Origin: Propionigenium maris DSM 9537
Lineage (GTDB): Bacteria; Fusobacteriota; Fusobacteriia; Fusobacteriales; Fusobacteriaceae
Length of the DNA: 64,000 nt
Reading direction: 5' to 3'
NCBI RefSeq assembly: GCF_027925155.1
Contig: NZ_BSDY01000007.1
Coordinates: 62,001 to 126,000 of the forward strand
The notes beneath the pieces are model-generated. The model saw only the letters and a list, made by a program, of their open reading frames with translations. It did no database searches and had not been told where the DNA came from. Below are positions 24,927-33,933 of this stretch, piece after piece (position 1 is the first letter of the stretch; each line of letters starts with the position of its first letter). The position numbers and the translations under genes were made by a program.

Positions 24927-26444
24927 ATGGAGAGAAGTTTAGAAAATCACGGAGAATACCTCCTTGAAATGATAGATATATCCAAGGAGTTCCCTGGAGT
25001 CAAGGCTCTGGACGGAGTCACCTTAAAGATAAGACCCCACAGCGTACACGCCCTTATGGGGGAAAACGGGGCTGGAAAATCCACCCTTATGAAGTGCCTC
25101 TTTGGTATCTACAGTAAAAACTCAGGGGAGATATACTTCGAGGGAAAACCCATAGATTTCAAGTCCTCCAAGGAAGCCCTGGATAACGGGGTATCCATGG
25201 TTCACCAGGAGCTGAATCAGGTACTTCAGACCAGTGTTATGGATAATATCTGGCTGGGAAGGTACCCTAAAAAAGGACTCTTTGTAGATGAGAACAAGAT
25301 GTATGAGGATACAAAGAGGATATTTGAGGAGCTGGATATAGATATCGATCCCAGAACCAAGGTTAAAACCCTCTCTGTATCTCAGATGCAGATGGTGGAG
25401 ATAGCCAAGGCTGTTTCCTACAACTCCAAGATAATAGTTATGGATGAGCCTACCTCCTCCCTTACAGAGAAGGAGGTAAACCACCTCTTTAAGATTATAG
25501 ATAAGCTGAGGGAGAGGGGATGCGGGATAATCTATATCTCCCACAAGATGGAGGAGATCTCCGAGATATCAGACGACATAACTATCCTGAGGGATGGCCA
25601 GTGGATAGCCACAGAGAAGGTAGCCGGCCTTACTACAGATCAGATTATAAATATGATGGTAGGACGGGACCTCACCCACCGTTTCCCGGAGAAGGACAAT
25701 AAACCAGAGGAGGTTATTCTGGAAGTAAAAGAGCTCACAGCTAAGTATCAGCCCTCTATCCAGGATGTGTCCTTTAAGCTCCACAAGGGAGAGATCCTGG
25801 GAGTAGCGGGACTGGTGGGAGCCAAGAGAACCGATATAGTGGAGACCCTCTTTGGTATGAGACATAAGGAAAAGGGAGAGATCCTTCTCCACGGAAGGAA
25901 GATAGAAAATCAGGATACCCATGAGGCGATCAGACACGGATTTGCCCTGGTAACTGAGGAGAGGCGTGCCACAGGGATATACAGCATGCTGGATATAAAC
26001 TTTAACTCGGTGATTGCAAATATCGACAGGTATACCAGTAAGTTTGGTCTACTCAATGAAAGGAAGATGAAGGATGATACCAACTGGGTAATCGACAGTA
26101 TGAGGGTAAAGACCCCACATCAGAAAACCAATATAGGTTCCCTTTCAGGGGGAAATCAGCAGAAGGTAATAATCGGCCGTTGGCTTCTTACTGAGCCTGA
26201 GATTCTCATGCTGGATGAACCTACAAGGGGAATAGATGTGGGAGCCAAATTTGAGATATACCAGCTGATGATAGAGCTGGCTAAGAGGGATAAGGGAATA
26301 ATAATGATATCTTCAGAGATGCCGGAGCTCCTTGGAGTTACCGACAGGATCCTTGTAATGAGTAACGGAAGGGTAGCAGGGATTGTCAACACCAAGGAAA
26401 CAAGCCAGGAGGAGATCCTGAAACTGACGGCAAAGTATCTGTAG
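24927..26444 (+). CDS. mglA: Galactose/methyl-galactoside importer ATPase
   Basis: 505 residues with two ABC domains, as in sugar importers MglA/RbsA. The first has [21 protein letters not shown] and [13 protein letters not shown]; the second has a degenerate Walker A (GLVGAKRTD), the usual loss in this family, and [20 protein letters not shown] with [13 protein letters not shown]. It lies 62 nt downstream of mglB. Confidence 0.95.
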   Translation: MERSLENHGEYLLEMIDISKEFPGVKALDGVTLKIRPHSVHALMGENGAGKSTLMKCLFGIYSKNSGEIYFEGKPIDFKSSKEALDNGVSMVHQELNQVLQTSVMDNIWLGRYPKKGLFVDENKMYEDTKRIFEELDIDIDPRTKVKTLSVSQMQMVEIAKAVSYNSKIIVMDEPTSSLTEKEVNHLFKIIDKLRERGCGIIYISHKMEEISEISDDITILRDGQWIATEKVAGLTTDQIINMMVGRDLTHRFPEKDNKPEEVILEVKELTAKYQPSIQDVSFKLHKGEILGVAGLVGAKRTDIVETLFGMRHKEKGEILLHGRKIENQDTHEAIRHGFALVTEERRATGIYSMLDINFNSVIANIDRYTSKFGLLNERKMKDDTNWVIDSMRVKTPHQKTNIGSLSGGNQQKVIIGRWLLTEPEILMLDEPTRGIDVGAKFEIYQLMIELAKRDKGIIMISSEMPELLGVTDRILVMSNGRVAGIVNTKETSQEEILKLTAKYL

Positions 26445-26457
26445 AGGAGGAGTAACG

Positions 26458-27492
26458 GTGGAAATTTCGATAGAAAATAAGAAGAAAAAGTTGAACGCAA
26501 AGGATATAAAGAGATGGATGATGGACAGGGGGATCTACCTTGTTTTGATACTACTCCTGGCAGTGATAGTGGCAAAGGAGCCTACCTTCCTGAGCATCAG
26601 AAACTTTAAGAACATCCTTACCCAGTCATCGGTAAGGATAATAATAGCTCTGGGAGTGGCGGGACTCATCGTGACCCAGGGAACCGACCTTTCAGCTGGA
26701 AGACAGGTAGGGCTTACAGCAGTAGTTTCAGCTACCCTGCTTCAGGCTACAACAAATGTGAATAAGGTATTTCCAAACCTAGGAGAGGTTCCTATCCCCA
26801 TTGTAATACTTGCAGTTTTAGGTATAGGGGCTCTCGTGGGGATAATAAACGGAATAGTTATAGCCAAACTTCATGTAACACCATTTATTGCAACTCTGGG
26901 AACTATGATAATAATCTACGGGGCAAACTCCCTCTACTACGACTTTGTGGGAGCATCCCCCATAGCAGGCTTTGACAAGAGGTATTCATCCTTTGCCCAG
27001 GGATCCTTGAACCTGGGGAACTTTGAGCTTCCCTACCTTATAGTCTATGCAGTGATCGCCACAGGATTTATGTGGATCCTCTGGAATAAGACAAGGTTTG
27101 GAAAGAATATCTTTGCCATAGGGGGAAATCCTGAAGCTGCAACTGTATCGGGAGTAAATGTAACTAAAAATCTCATGAAGGTATATGCTCTTTCTGGGAT
27201 GTTCTATGCCTTTGCAGGGTTCTTGGAAGCAGGACGTATAGGTAGTGCCACAAACAACCTTGGAAATATGTATGAGCTGGATGCCATTGCTGCCTGCGTA
27301 GTGGGAGGAGTTTCCTTCAGCGGAGGAGTGGGATCCGTTCCGGGAGTTGTTACAGGGGTAATCATCTTTACGGTAATCAACTACGGTCTGACATATATAG
27401 GGGTAAGCCCATACTGGCAGTTTATAATTAAGGGGCTCATCATTATAATTGCTGTTGCTCTGGATACCCTTAAGTATCTGAAGAAAAAATAA
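26458..27492 (+). CDS. mglC: Galactose/methyl-galactoside importer permease
   Basis: 344 residues with about ten membrane helices, BPD_transp_2 family. The segment IGGNPEAATVSGVNVTKNLM is the conserved cytoplasmic loop that meets the ATPase. The start is GTG at 26458, with GAGGAGGAG before it. It is 13 nt after mglA and is followed by a terminator. Confidence 0.95.
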   Translation: MEISIENKKKKLNAKDIKRWMMDRGIYLVLILLLAVIVAKEPTFLSIRNFKNILTQSSVRIIIALGVAGLIVTQGTDLSAGRQVGLTAVVSATLLQATTNVNKVFPNLGEVPIPIVILAVLGIGALVGIINGIVIAKLHVTPFIATLGTMIIIYGANSLYYDFVGASPIAGFDKRYSSFAQGSLNLGNFELPYLIVYAVIATGFMWILWNKTRFGKNIFAIGGNPEAATVSGVNVTKNLMKVYALSGMFYAFAGFLEAGRIGSATNNLGNMYELDAIAACVVGGVSFSGGVGSVPGVVTGVIIFTVINYGLTYIGVSPYWQFIIKGLIIIIAVALDTLKYLKKK

Positions 27493-27516
27493 AGGTGATT
27501 TTTAATCACCTTTTTC
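27491..27516 (+). terminator. mglBAC terminator
   Basis: AAAGGTGATT and AATCACCTTT arms followed by TTTTT, overlapping the mglC stop. The downstream galactosidase may still be reached by read-through. Confidence 0.75.
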
Positions 27517-27601
27517 TTTTCCCTCTTTTCTAATAAAGGGAAAGGGAAGAATAAAGGCTTAGAAATATAAAGATGTTACAGATGAATCAGAAGGAGGAAG
27601 G

Positions 27602-29566
27602 ATGTACTTTGGTGTAGATTACTATCCCGAGCACTGGGATGTATCCATGATAGATGAAGACATAAGAAGAATGAAGGAGATGGGGGTAAATATAGTCAGG
27701 ATGGGAGAGTTTGCCTGGCATCTCATGGAGAGGGAGGAAGGAAAGTTTGATTTCACCTTCTTTGACGAGGTAATAGAGAAGCTGAAAAAAGCTGAGATCA
27801 AGGTGATGTTTGGGACCCCAACAGCTACCTTCCCAGCATGGCTTGCCAAGAAACACCCCTCCATCCTCTCAGAGGATGAAAACGGGATTAAGAGGGTTTT
27901 CGGAGGAAGGCGTCAGTACTGCTTTAACTCTTCTATCTACTATGAGTATACTGAGAGGATAGTCAGAAAGCTGGTGGAAAACTACAGGAAGGAGGAGGCT
28001 ATTATAGCCTGGCAGATCGACAATGAGTTTGGCCATGAGGGGAGTGACTTCTGCTTCTGCAGCCAGTGCCACGATAAGTTCCAGGAGTTCTTAGAGAAAA
28101 GATATAAGGATATAGATGAGCTGAATAAAAGGTATGGAACGATCTTCTGGGGGCAGACCTACAACGACTTTACCGAAATCCCCATCCCGGTGAAGACCAT
28201 AACAACCCACAATCCTACCCTGCAGCTGGACTGGGCCAGGTTCAGATCGGAGTCCATTAACAAGTATGGTGATTTCCAGGTGAAGCTGGTAAAGGAACTA
28301 AGAGGAGAACACCAGGAGGTTACCCACAACCTCTACGGAGGATTCTTCGACAAGTGCTTCGATCAGGTGGAGCACACTGAGGAACTGGATTTTGTCTCCT
28401 ACGACAACTATCCCGTATGGGGAGGCCTCAAGGAACCCCTTACACCTGCCCACATAGCCATGACCCACGACTATATAAGGGGACTCAAAGGGAAAAACTA
28501 CTGGATTGTGGAGCAGCTCATGGGAGCCCAGGGGCACACAGTTATAGGATACCTTCCAAGACCCAACCAGGCCAAGATGTGGGCTTATCAGGCCTTTGCC
28601 CACGGATGCGAGAATATGCTCTGGTTCAGATGGAGAGGGATGACAAAGGGAGCTGAGCAGTTCTGCTTCGGAATAATCGAACACGACAACAAAGACGGAA
28701 GAAAGTACAGGGAGGTCCAGTCCTTTATAGGAGAGATGCATGGGAGGGTGGAGATAGTCAAGTCCTCCATAGAGTCTCAGGTGGCTCTCCTCTACGACTT
28801 TGACAATATCTGGTCGTGGCACTACCAGCCTCAGAGTATGGAGTTCGACTTTACCAGGGAATTTGTAAGGATGTATACCCCATTCTACAACCACAATATC
28901 AATATAGATGTGATGAGTAGCAGGGGAGACCTTTCAAAATACAGGGTAGTTGTGGTGCCTGTTATGCAGATCATAGATGAGGAGCTTCAGAGGAGACTGG
29001 ATACCTTTGTTAGAGGGGGAGGGACGGTTCTCTTCTCCTTCAGAGCTGGGATCAAGAACAGGGACAACAACATAAACTTCGGAGAGACAATTCCTTGCAG
29101 GGTCAGAGAGATGGCAGGGATCGAAGTTGTGGAGATAGAGGCTCTTCAAAGGGGACAGGAAGTGAAGATAGAGGGAAGTGGAGTTTATTCTGGAAGAAGA
29201 GGAGAGTGCTCCGTATGGAGGGATATAGTTCAACCTACAACAGGAACCCCTCTCTTCACCTATAGAGATAACTTCTTTGGAGAGATGGCCTGCATAACTG
29301 AAAACTCCCATGGAAAGGGAAAAGTTTACTATGTCGGGGGAGGAGTAGATGAAGAAACTCTGACTCTTATTGCAGAGAGGATACTCAGGGAGCAGGAGAT
29401 CCAATTTATAGAGGGAGTAGAGGGAGTAGAAATCTATCCGAGAACAACTGAAGAGGGAACCTTCTACTTTCTTATGAACCATACAGAAGAAGAAAAAAAA
29501 TTAAAAGGGGTAACCTTAAAGCCCTATGAGGGAAGGATAGTAAATAGCACAGACCTCTCCCTCTAA
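27602..29566 (+). CDS. Beta-galactosidase, glycoside hydrolase family 42
   Basis: 654 residues, the normal GH42 length. The N-terminal TIM barrel has YYPEHW at residue 8, the acid/base Glu142 in WQIDNEFGHE, a zinc-binding-type cysteine cluster (CFCSQC, residues 151-156) and the nucleophile Glu304 in YWIVEQLMG. The trimerisation domain and a small C-terminal beta domain follow. It has no signal peptide, so it acts in the cytoplasm on imported galactosides, releasing galactose; the mgl importer beside it fits. AGAAGGAGG before the ATG. Confidence 0.95.
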   Translation: MYFGVDYYPEHWDVSMIDEDIRRMKEMGVNIVRMGEFAWHLMEREEGKFDFTFFDEVIEKLKKAEIKVMFGTPTATFPAWLAKKHPSILSEDENGIKRVFGGRRQYCFNSSIYYEYTERIVRKLVENYRKEEAIIAWQIDNEFGHEGSDFCFCSQCHDKFQEFLEKRYKDIDELNKRYGTIFWGQTYNDFTEIPIPVKTITTHNPTLQLDWARFRSESINKYGDFQVKLVKELRGEHQEVTHNLYGGFFDKCFDQVEHTEELDFVSYDNYPVWGGLKEPLTPAHIAMTHDYIRGLKGKNYWIVEQLMGAQGHTVIGYLPRPNQAKMWAYQAFAHGCENMLWFRWRGMTKGAEQFCFGIIEHDNKDGRKYREVQSFIGEMHGRVEIVKSSIESQVALLYDFDNIWSWHYQPQSMEFDFTREFVRMYTPFYNHNINIDVMSSRGDLSKYRVVVVPVMQIIDEELQRRLDTFVRGGGTVLFSFRAGIKNRDNNINFGETIPCRVREMAGIEVVEIEALQRGQEVKIEGSGVYSGRRGECSVWRDIVQPTTGTPLFTYRDNFFGEMACITENSHGKGKVYYVGGGVDEETLTLIAERILREQEIQFIEGVEGVEIYPRTTEEGTFYFLMNHTEEEKKLKGVTLKPYEGRIVNSTDLSL

Positions 29567-29622
29567 AAAAGCATGGTAAAGAGAAGGTATTGATAACCTT
29601 AACTTAAATATATTTATTGTTG

Positions 29623-29652
29623 AGCTCTCCAGAGTAATTTGGAGAGCTTTTT
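29623..29652 (+). terminator. Terminator after the galactosidase
   Basis: AGCTCTCC and GGAGAGCT arms followed by TTTTT. Confidence 0.85.
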
Positions 29653-29800
29653 CATCTTTGACTCTATCTTGTGGTAGAAGGTTTAATTATCTTGAAATGA
29701 GTCTTATCCTTATTGTCATTTAAATGATAAAAAGGTTTTTTCCCATCCCTGCATATATTATTTCTAGATACAGAATAAACTACTCTTCAGGGAGGAACCT

Positions 29801-30712
29801 ATGACTAAAAAACAAGTAATTGCAATCCTTGCTCCAAATACATGGTCTGCATCTATTATTCCAGTACTTATGGGAACTATCTACTCTCTATACAGGGGAG
29901 CATCCCTGCAAATAGACCTCTTCCTGGCAATTCTCCTTTCAGCAGTGGGAGTTCAGTGCTTTGCCAATATTACCAACGACTACTTTGACTTTATTGAGGG
30001 AGTGGATACCTCGGAAACTATCTATGACCGGGAGGGATCTATCCTTGTTTCAGATGGAGTTCCCCTGCCTGAAATAAAAAAACTCATGCTTACTACCCTT
30101 ATCCTGACCTCTATTCCTGCAGCCTACCTACTCCTTCAAAGAGGAGCTATCGTGGCTGTCATAGGGTCAGTCGGCTTTCTTGTGGCACTCCTCTACTCAG
30201 CGGGACCCCTGCCCATCTCAAAAACCTTTTTAGGGGAATTTTTCTCTGGATTCACCATGGGAGGCCTCATTACCTGGCTTGCCTATCGCATTCAAAGGGA
30301 GGTTCTGGACATGGATATTGTCCTTATCTCCATCCCCATCATGATTTATATAGGGTCTATCCTCCTTACAAATGGCCTATGCGATATAGAAAAAGACAGG
30401 GGTACTAGGGTTACCCTTCCCATACTCTTGGGAAGAGGTCGATCCATACTTCTTCTTAAGCTTTCCTATGTACTTATGTATCTTCTGGTTTTTTCAGCTG
30501 CCCTTGGAGGTCTCCTCCCTACCTCTATATTTCTTCTGCTTCTGTCTATTCCCACTATATGGAGGAAGCTGACTGTTATCAGAGTGGAAAACATCTCCCT
30601 TGAAACCAGGTCTTCTATTATGAAGAATTCCGTTCTTTCAGGGATCATTTTCTTTACCCTCTATATCCTGATCCTTCTAGGGGAGATCTTATGGAGGGGG
30701 TGGCTTATATGA
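29801..30712 (+). CDS. menA: Prenyltransferase, MenA/UbiA type
   Basis: 303 residues with about eight membrane helices. The first Asp-rich motif NDYFDFIEGVD (residues 59-69) and the second, CDIEKDRGTRVTLPILLGR near residue 195, bind the prenyl diphosphate through Mg. MenA joins a polyprenyl chain to 1,4-dihydroxy-2-naphthoate. The downstream methyltransferase overlaps it (ATGA), which supports the menaquinone assignment over other UbiA proteins. The remaining men or futalosine genes are not in the window. Confidence 0.85.
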   Translation: MTKKQVIAILAPNTWSASIIPVLMGTIYSLYRGASLQIDLFLAILLSAVGVQCFANITNDYFDFIEGVDTSETIYDREGSILVSDGVPLPEIKKLMLTTLILTSIPAAYLLLQRGAIVAVIGSVGFLVALLYSAGPLPISKTFLGEFFSGFTMGGLITWLAYRIQREVLDMDIVLISIPIMIYIGSILLTNGLCDIEKDRGTRVTLPILLGRGRSILLLKLSYVLMYLLVFSAALGGLLPTSIFLLLLSIPTIWRKLTVIRVENISLETRSSIMKNSVLSGIIFFTLYILILLGEILWRGWLI

Positions 30713-31416
30713 TAGAAGAAAAAGAAAAGGAGAGGAAGGTATATGATATCTTTCAGAAGATCTCTTCCTGCTACGACCCTATGAATGACCTTATTACCCT
30801 GGGGGTCCACAGACTTTGGAAGAAAAAACTCATTGAGAGTATTCCAAGGGAGAGCAGGAATATCCTGGATATTTGCTGCGGTACAGGAGATATTGCAATG
30901 GGCATAGGAGCCTCCCTAAGAAATTCAAGGGTAACAGCCCTGGATTTCAGCAGTTCCATGCTTCAGATAGCTGAGGAAAAAGCCCAGGAAGCTAATCTTA
31001 AAAATATAGAGTTTGTTCTGGGAGACGCTTTAAACCTTCCCTTCCGGGACAACACCTTCGACACTATAACCATTTCCTTTGGCCTCAGAAATACCTCAGA
31101 CTATGGGAGAGTTCTTGAGGAGATTCGTCGTGTTTTAAAGCCTAGAGGACACTTCTTCTGCATGGAGGCTTCCTATCCAGATTCCAGGCTTCTGCATGGA
31201 ATCCTCTCCTCCTACTGTAGATATATAGTCCCTCTTTTAGGGAAGTTCCTAGTTAAATCATATAGGGAGTACTCCTGGCTCAATGAATCTGTGACAGACT
31301 TTTTATCCAAGGAGGAGCTCACAAAACTCATAGAGGAGAGTGGATTTATAGAGGTAAAGCTCAGGACCTTTCTTTTTGGAAGCTGTACCCTCCATTCAGG
31401 TATAAAGGGTGGTTAA
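30709..31416 (+). CDS. menG: Demethylmenaquinone methyltransferase (UbiE/MenG)
   Basis: 235 residues from the ATG at 30709, whose ATGA overlaps the menA stop and follows GGAGGGGG; an earlier ATG at 30691 is in frame but inside the menA end. SAM-binding motif I is ILDICCGTGDIAMGI (about residue 53), then VTALDFSSSML; the family signatures FGLRNTSDY and RVLKPRGHFFCMEAS are present. It performs the last methylation of menaquinone. Confidence 0.9.
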   Translation: MIEEKEKERKVYDIFQKISSCYDPMNDLITLGVHRLWKKKLIESIPRESRNILDICCGTGDIAMGIGASLRNSRVTALDFSSSMLQIAEEKAQEANLKNIEFVLGDALNLPFRDNTFDTITISFGLRNTSDYGRVLEEIRRVLKPRGHFFCMEASYPDSRLLHGILSSYCRYIVPLLGKFLVKSYREYSWLNESVTDFLSKEELTKLIEESGFIEVKLRTFLFGSCTLHSGIKGG

Positions 31417-31455
31417 CTTGTCTATTTGCTTGGAAAGCAAGAGTTATCTTCAAAT

Positions 31456-31493
31456 AAAAAAAGAAGCAGGAATCAAGCTCCTGCTTCTTTTTT
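31456..31493. terminator. Bidirectional terminator
   Basis: AAGAAGCAGGA and TCCTGCTTCTT arms with A-run and T-run on opposite sides; it serves menA-menG and the convergent small gene. Confidence 0.9.
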
Positions 31494-31512
31494 AAGAATC
31501 TATTTAAAACTT

Positions 31513-31722
31513 CTACTTCTTTTCGATCTTAACTTCATATCCCATAGCTGCCAGGATCTTAGCAACCTCTTTTCCAGTAAGAGTTCCCCTGCTAAACTTA
31601 TTTGCTAAGCTGTGGGCAGTTAGATTACACTCGTACTTATCCTTTAAAAGAGAAGCTAACTCATCATATGTCAACCCTTCCTTAGCCTTCAATCCCTTTA
31701 GTTCCTGTAGAAAATCCTTCAA
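31513..31722 (-). CDS. Small helix-turn-helix-type protein (DUF6471-like)
   Basis: 69 residues. GLTYDELASLLKDKYECNLT followed by LANKFSRGTLTGKEVAKILA and GYEVKI reads like an HTH of the small DUF6471-type proteins, which resemble phage repressor heads but lack other domains. It is the last of a run of minus-strand genes behind the GltD-like oxidoreductase. Role unknown. Confidence 0.6.
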   Translation of the reverse strand: MKDFLQELKGLKAKEGLTYDELASLLKDKYECNLTAHSLANKFSRGTLTGKEVAKILAAMGYEVKIEKK

Positions 31723-31734
31723 AGTTACCCCTCC

Positions 31735-31974
31735 CTATTGATTCTTTACTTCAAATCCATAAGATCTCGACAGTTCATCTGTCTCCCTACTGTGCTTAAG
31801 GTCATCGTCTACATAGATAATCCTCTCCTCGGGACAAAATCTTATCCTGTCAGCCTCATAGGTACCATGAAGGTATTCAGCTGAAAAATCAAGCATCTTC
31901 AGGAAGCATACCAGAGTTTCCTCATCTGATTTTTCCAGGTCCTTTCCCTTTAATTTAATCTTATAATCAAACAT
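31735..31974 (-). CDS. Uncharacterised 79-aa protein
   Basis: Start chosen at ATG 31974, five bases after GGAG; the frame is open further upstream to 32013 without a good ribosome site. The protein begins MFDYKIKLKGKDLEKSDEET, is acidic and likely compact, with no membrane helix or recognised motif. It is 12 nt from the HTH-type gene and 16 nt from the oxidoreductase, so the three are probably cotranscribed. Confidence 0.55.
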   Translation of the reverse strand: MFDYKIKLKGKDLEKSDEETLVCFLKMLDFSAEYLHGTYEADRIRFCPEERIIYVDDDLKHSRETDELSRSYGFEVKNQ

Positions 31975-31990
31975 CTTCACTCCTCCTCTT

Positions 31991-33229
31991 TTAAGATCTA
32001 AGATATTCTTCAATAGCTGCTGCTACCTTTTTTGTGTTGGCCACAGCTTCCACTACAGTTCTGGCTCCTGTTACCACATCTCCTGAGGCAAAAACCCCTC
32101 TCCTTGTAGTATGCCCTGCATCATCAGTTAAAACAAGGCCCCAACTGTCTACCTCTATATTCTCCTCTGTATTTGAAACTATGTTGTCTGCAGGGCTCTG
32201 GCTTACAGCTACAACCACTGAATCACAGTGAAAGAGGGATTCCGATCCGTCAACTACTATGAGCTTTTCTTTTCCGCCATCATCCACAACGGTCATCGTC
32301 TCACTTACAACAATTCCTCTGTCCACTACCTCTACTGGAGCTGTATTTAGTGCAAACTTTACACCGTCCTCCCTAGCTTCCCTTATCTCAACTTTAGTGG
32401 CCTTCATATCCTCCAAACCTCTTCTGTAGAGGATAAATACATCCTCAGCTCCCTTTCTCTTCGCTGTTCTAGCTGCATCCATAGCTACATTTCCAGCACC
32501 TATTACCGCTACTCTTCTTCCTAGCCTGAATGACTCAGGGGATTTAAGGTAGTTTATTGCATAGTGTACATGGCCTAAGGTCTCTCCCTTCACGCCCATA
32601 GGCTTTGGATTCCATACTCCCGTTCCTATGAAGACAGCATTGTATCCGTCCTCTAAGATCTTTTCCACATTGTTTACTGGCCCTATAAGGTCATTATACC
32701 TTATCTTTACTCCAAGGTCCAAGAGTCTTCCCTCCATGGTATCCAGTATCTCTTTTGGTAGCCTGAATTCAGGAATTCCGTATCTCAGTACTCCACCTAG
32801 CTTAGAGTGTTTTTCAAATATGGTAACCCTATACCCTCTTCTTGCAAGGATAAAAGCCAGAGTTATTCCAGAGGGACCAGACCCTATTATTGCCACTCTC
32901 CCATCTTGGTTCTTCTCCTGTTCAAAGGCTCCCTCCTTCAGATACTTTAAAGATATCTCCCTCTCTATAGCTGGAAAATCTATTGGCTCTCCCTTTATCC
33001 CAAGGATACAGTTTCCCACACAGTTATTTTCATGGGGACATACCATGGAACATATGAGGGAAAGGGGATTGTTCTCAAAAAGAACTCTCCCGGCCTCATC
33101 TAACTTTCCCTGACGATATAGCTCCACTACCTGGGGGATCGCCGTAGATACTGGACATCCCTGACTACACCTTGCATTATTTTTACAGGTTAAACATTTA
33201 TTTGATTCATTTATCATATTTCTCTCCAT
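31991..33229 (-). CDS. GltD-like FAD/NAD(P)-dependent oxidoreductase
   Basis: 412 residues. An N-terminal cysteine-rich domain binds two 4Fe-4S clusters (CLTCKNNARCSQGCP and CSMVCPHENNCVGNC, residues ~13-70). An FAD site VAIIGSGPSGI (~112) and an NAD(P) site VAVIGAGNVAMDAA (~240) follow. It matches the small subunit of glutamate synthase and the related NfnB and NADPH-dependent subunits. Without a large subunit beside it, stand-alone members transfer electrons to unknown partners. Start from ATG after AGGAGGAACAG. Confidence 0.85.
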   Translation of the reverse strand: MERNMINESNKCLTCKNNARCSQGCPVSTAIPQVVELYRQGKLDEAGRVLFENNPLSLICSMVCPHENNCVGNCILGIKGEPIDFPAIEREISLKYLKEGAFEQEKNQDGRVAIIGSGPSGITLAFILARRGYRVTIFEKHSKLGGVLRYGIPEFRLPKEILDTMEGRLLDLGVKIRYNDLIGPVNNVEKILEDGYNAVFIGTGVWNPKPMGVKGETLGHVHYAINYLKSPESFRLGRRVAVIGAGNVAMDAARTAKRKGAEDVFILYRRGLEDMKATKVEIREAREDGVKFALNTAPVEVVDRGIVVSETMTVVDDGGKEKLIVVDGSESLFHCDSVVVAVSQSPADNIVSNTEENIEVDSWGLVLTDDAGHTTRRGVFASGDVVTGARTVVEAVANTKKVAAAIEEYLRS

Positions 33230-33268
33230 CTGTTCCTCCTAAAACCTTATCCTTATCTTGTGCTCACT

Positions 33269-33487
33269 CTATCTGCCTTCATGGCCTCTATATTGAGTCT
33301 CCAATTCCCTTTGGAAATCTGAATAGTTCTCCTCCTCCAAATCCCATATATTCAGGGCATATCTTCCGACTCTTTCTATCTCTTCATCCATTCCTACCTT
33401 TACATCTCTCTTCTCGTTGAACTCAAAATCTCTGGTGTAGGATAGTGTTCCCATTAATATAATTAAAAGTATTATTAATCTTTTCAT
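33269..33487 (-). CDS. Small secreted protein, unknown
   Basis: 72 residues from the ATG at 33487 (preceded by GGAGGAAGAG). MKRLIILLIILMGTLSYTRD is a signal peptide; the rest is acidic with two Tyr-rich segments (WDLEEENYSDFQRELETQYR). It lies 39 nt upstream of the oxidoreductase. No family recognised. Confidence 0.5.
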   Translation of the reverse strand: MKRLIILLIILMGTLSYTRDFEFNEKRDVKVGMDEEIERVGRYALNIWDLEEENYSDFQRELETQYRGHEGR

Positions 33488-33863
33488 CTCTTCCTCCATA
33501 AATAAACTTTCAACAAGACCTCTCAACAACCTGACTATTATAATACACATTCCAGAAAAAGTCAACCTTTTGTGTTCTGTTTAGATACATTCGACATAGT
33601 GTTTCTTGTCGGATTTGGTAATATCTTGTCATATCCGATAAGGTCATCCCACATATGATAAAAAACTTGTTTTAAAAAATAAAAAAGAAATTCAAATTTC
33701 ATGGAGTTTATGAGAAACTACCTTATGCACAGAGATCTCTTTTTACTGAAAGCAGCTGGTTTATTTCAGCTGCTTTTTAGTTTGTACAAACCACGTAAAA
33801 ACCCTATACACTAGATATCTTCATAGGCCCCTTTTTAAGTAATGATTTACTGCAACCATATAT
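33488..33863. other. Spacer with an orphan terminator
   Basis: No protein gene supported. The motif TTGTCGGAT...TTGTCATATCCGATA at 33608-33645 has internal repeats. A plus-strand terminator at 33749-33777 has no plus-strand gene before it. Confidence 0.4.
33749..33777 (+). terminator. Orphan terminator
   Basis: AAAGCAGCTG and CAGCTGCTTT arms followed by TTT on the plus strand. The adjacent coding genes are all on the minus strand, so it might end a small RNA. Confidence 0.55.
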
Positions 33864-33893
33864 AAAAAGAGGACTTCCCTTAAGGAAGCCCTC
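33864..33893 (-). terminator. Terminator of the carnitine-type operon
   Basis: GAGGGCTTCC and GGAAGTCCTC arms followed by TTTTT on the minus strand, about 40 nt after the transporter stop. Confidence 0.85.
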
Positions 33894-33933
33894 CACTAAA
33901 CTATCAATTTTTCTGTAACTCAATTAACCTTAT

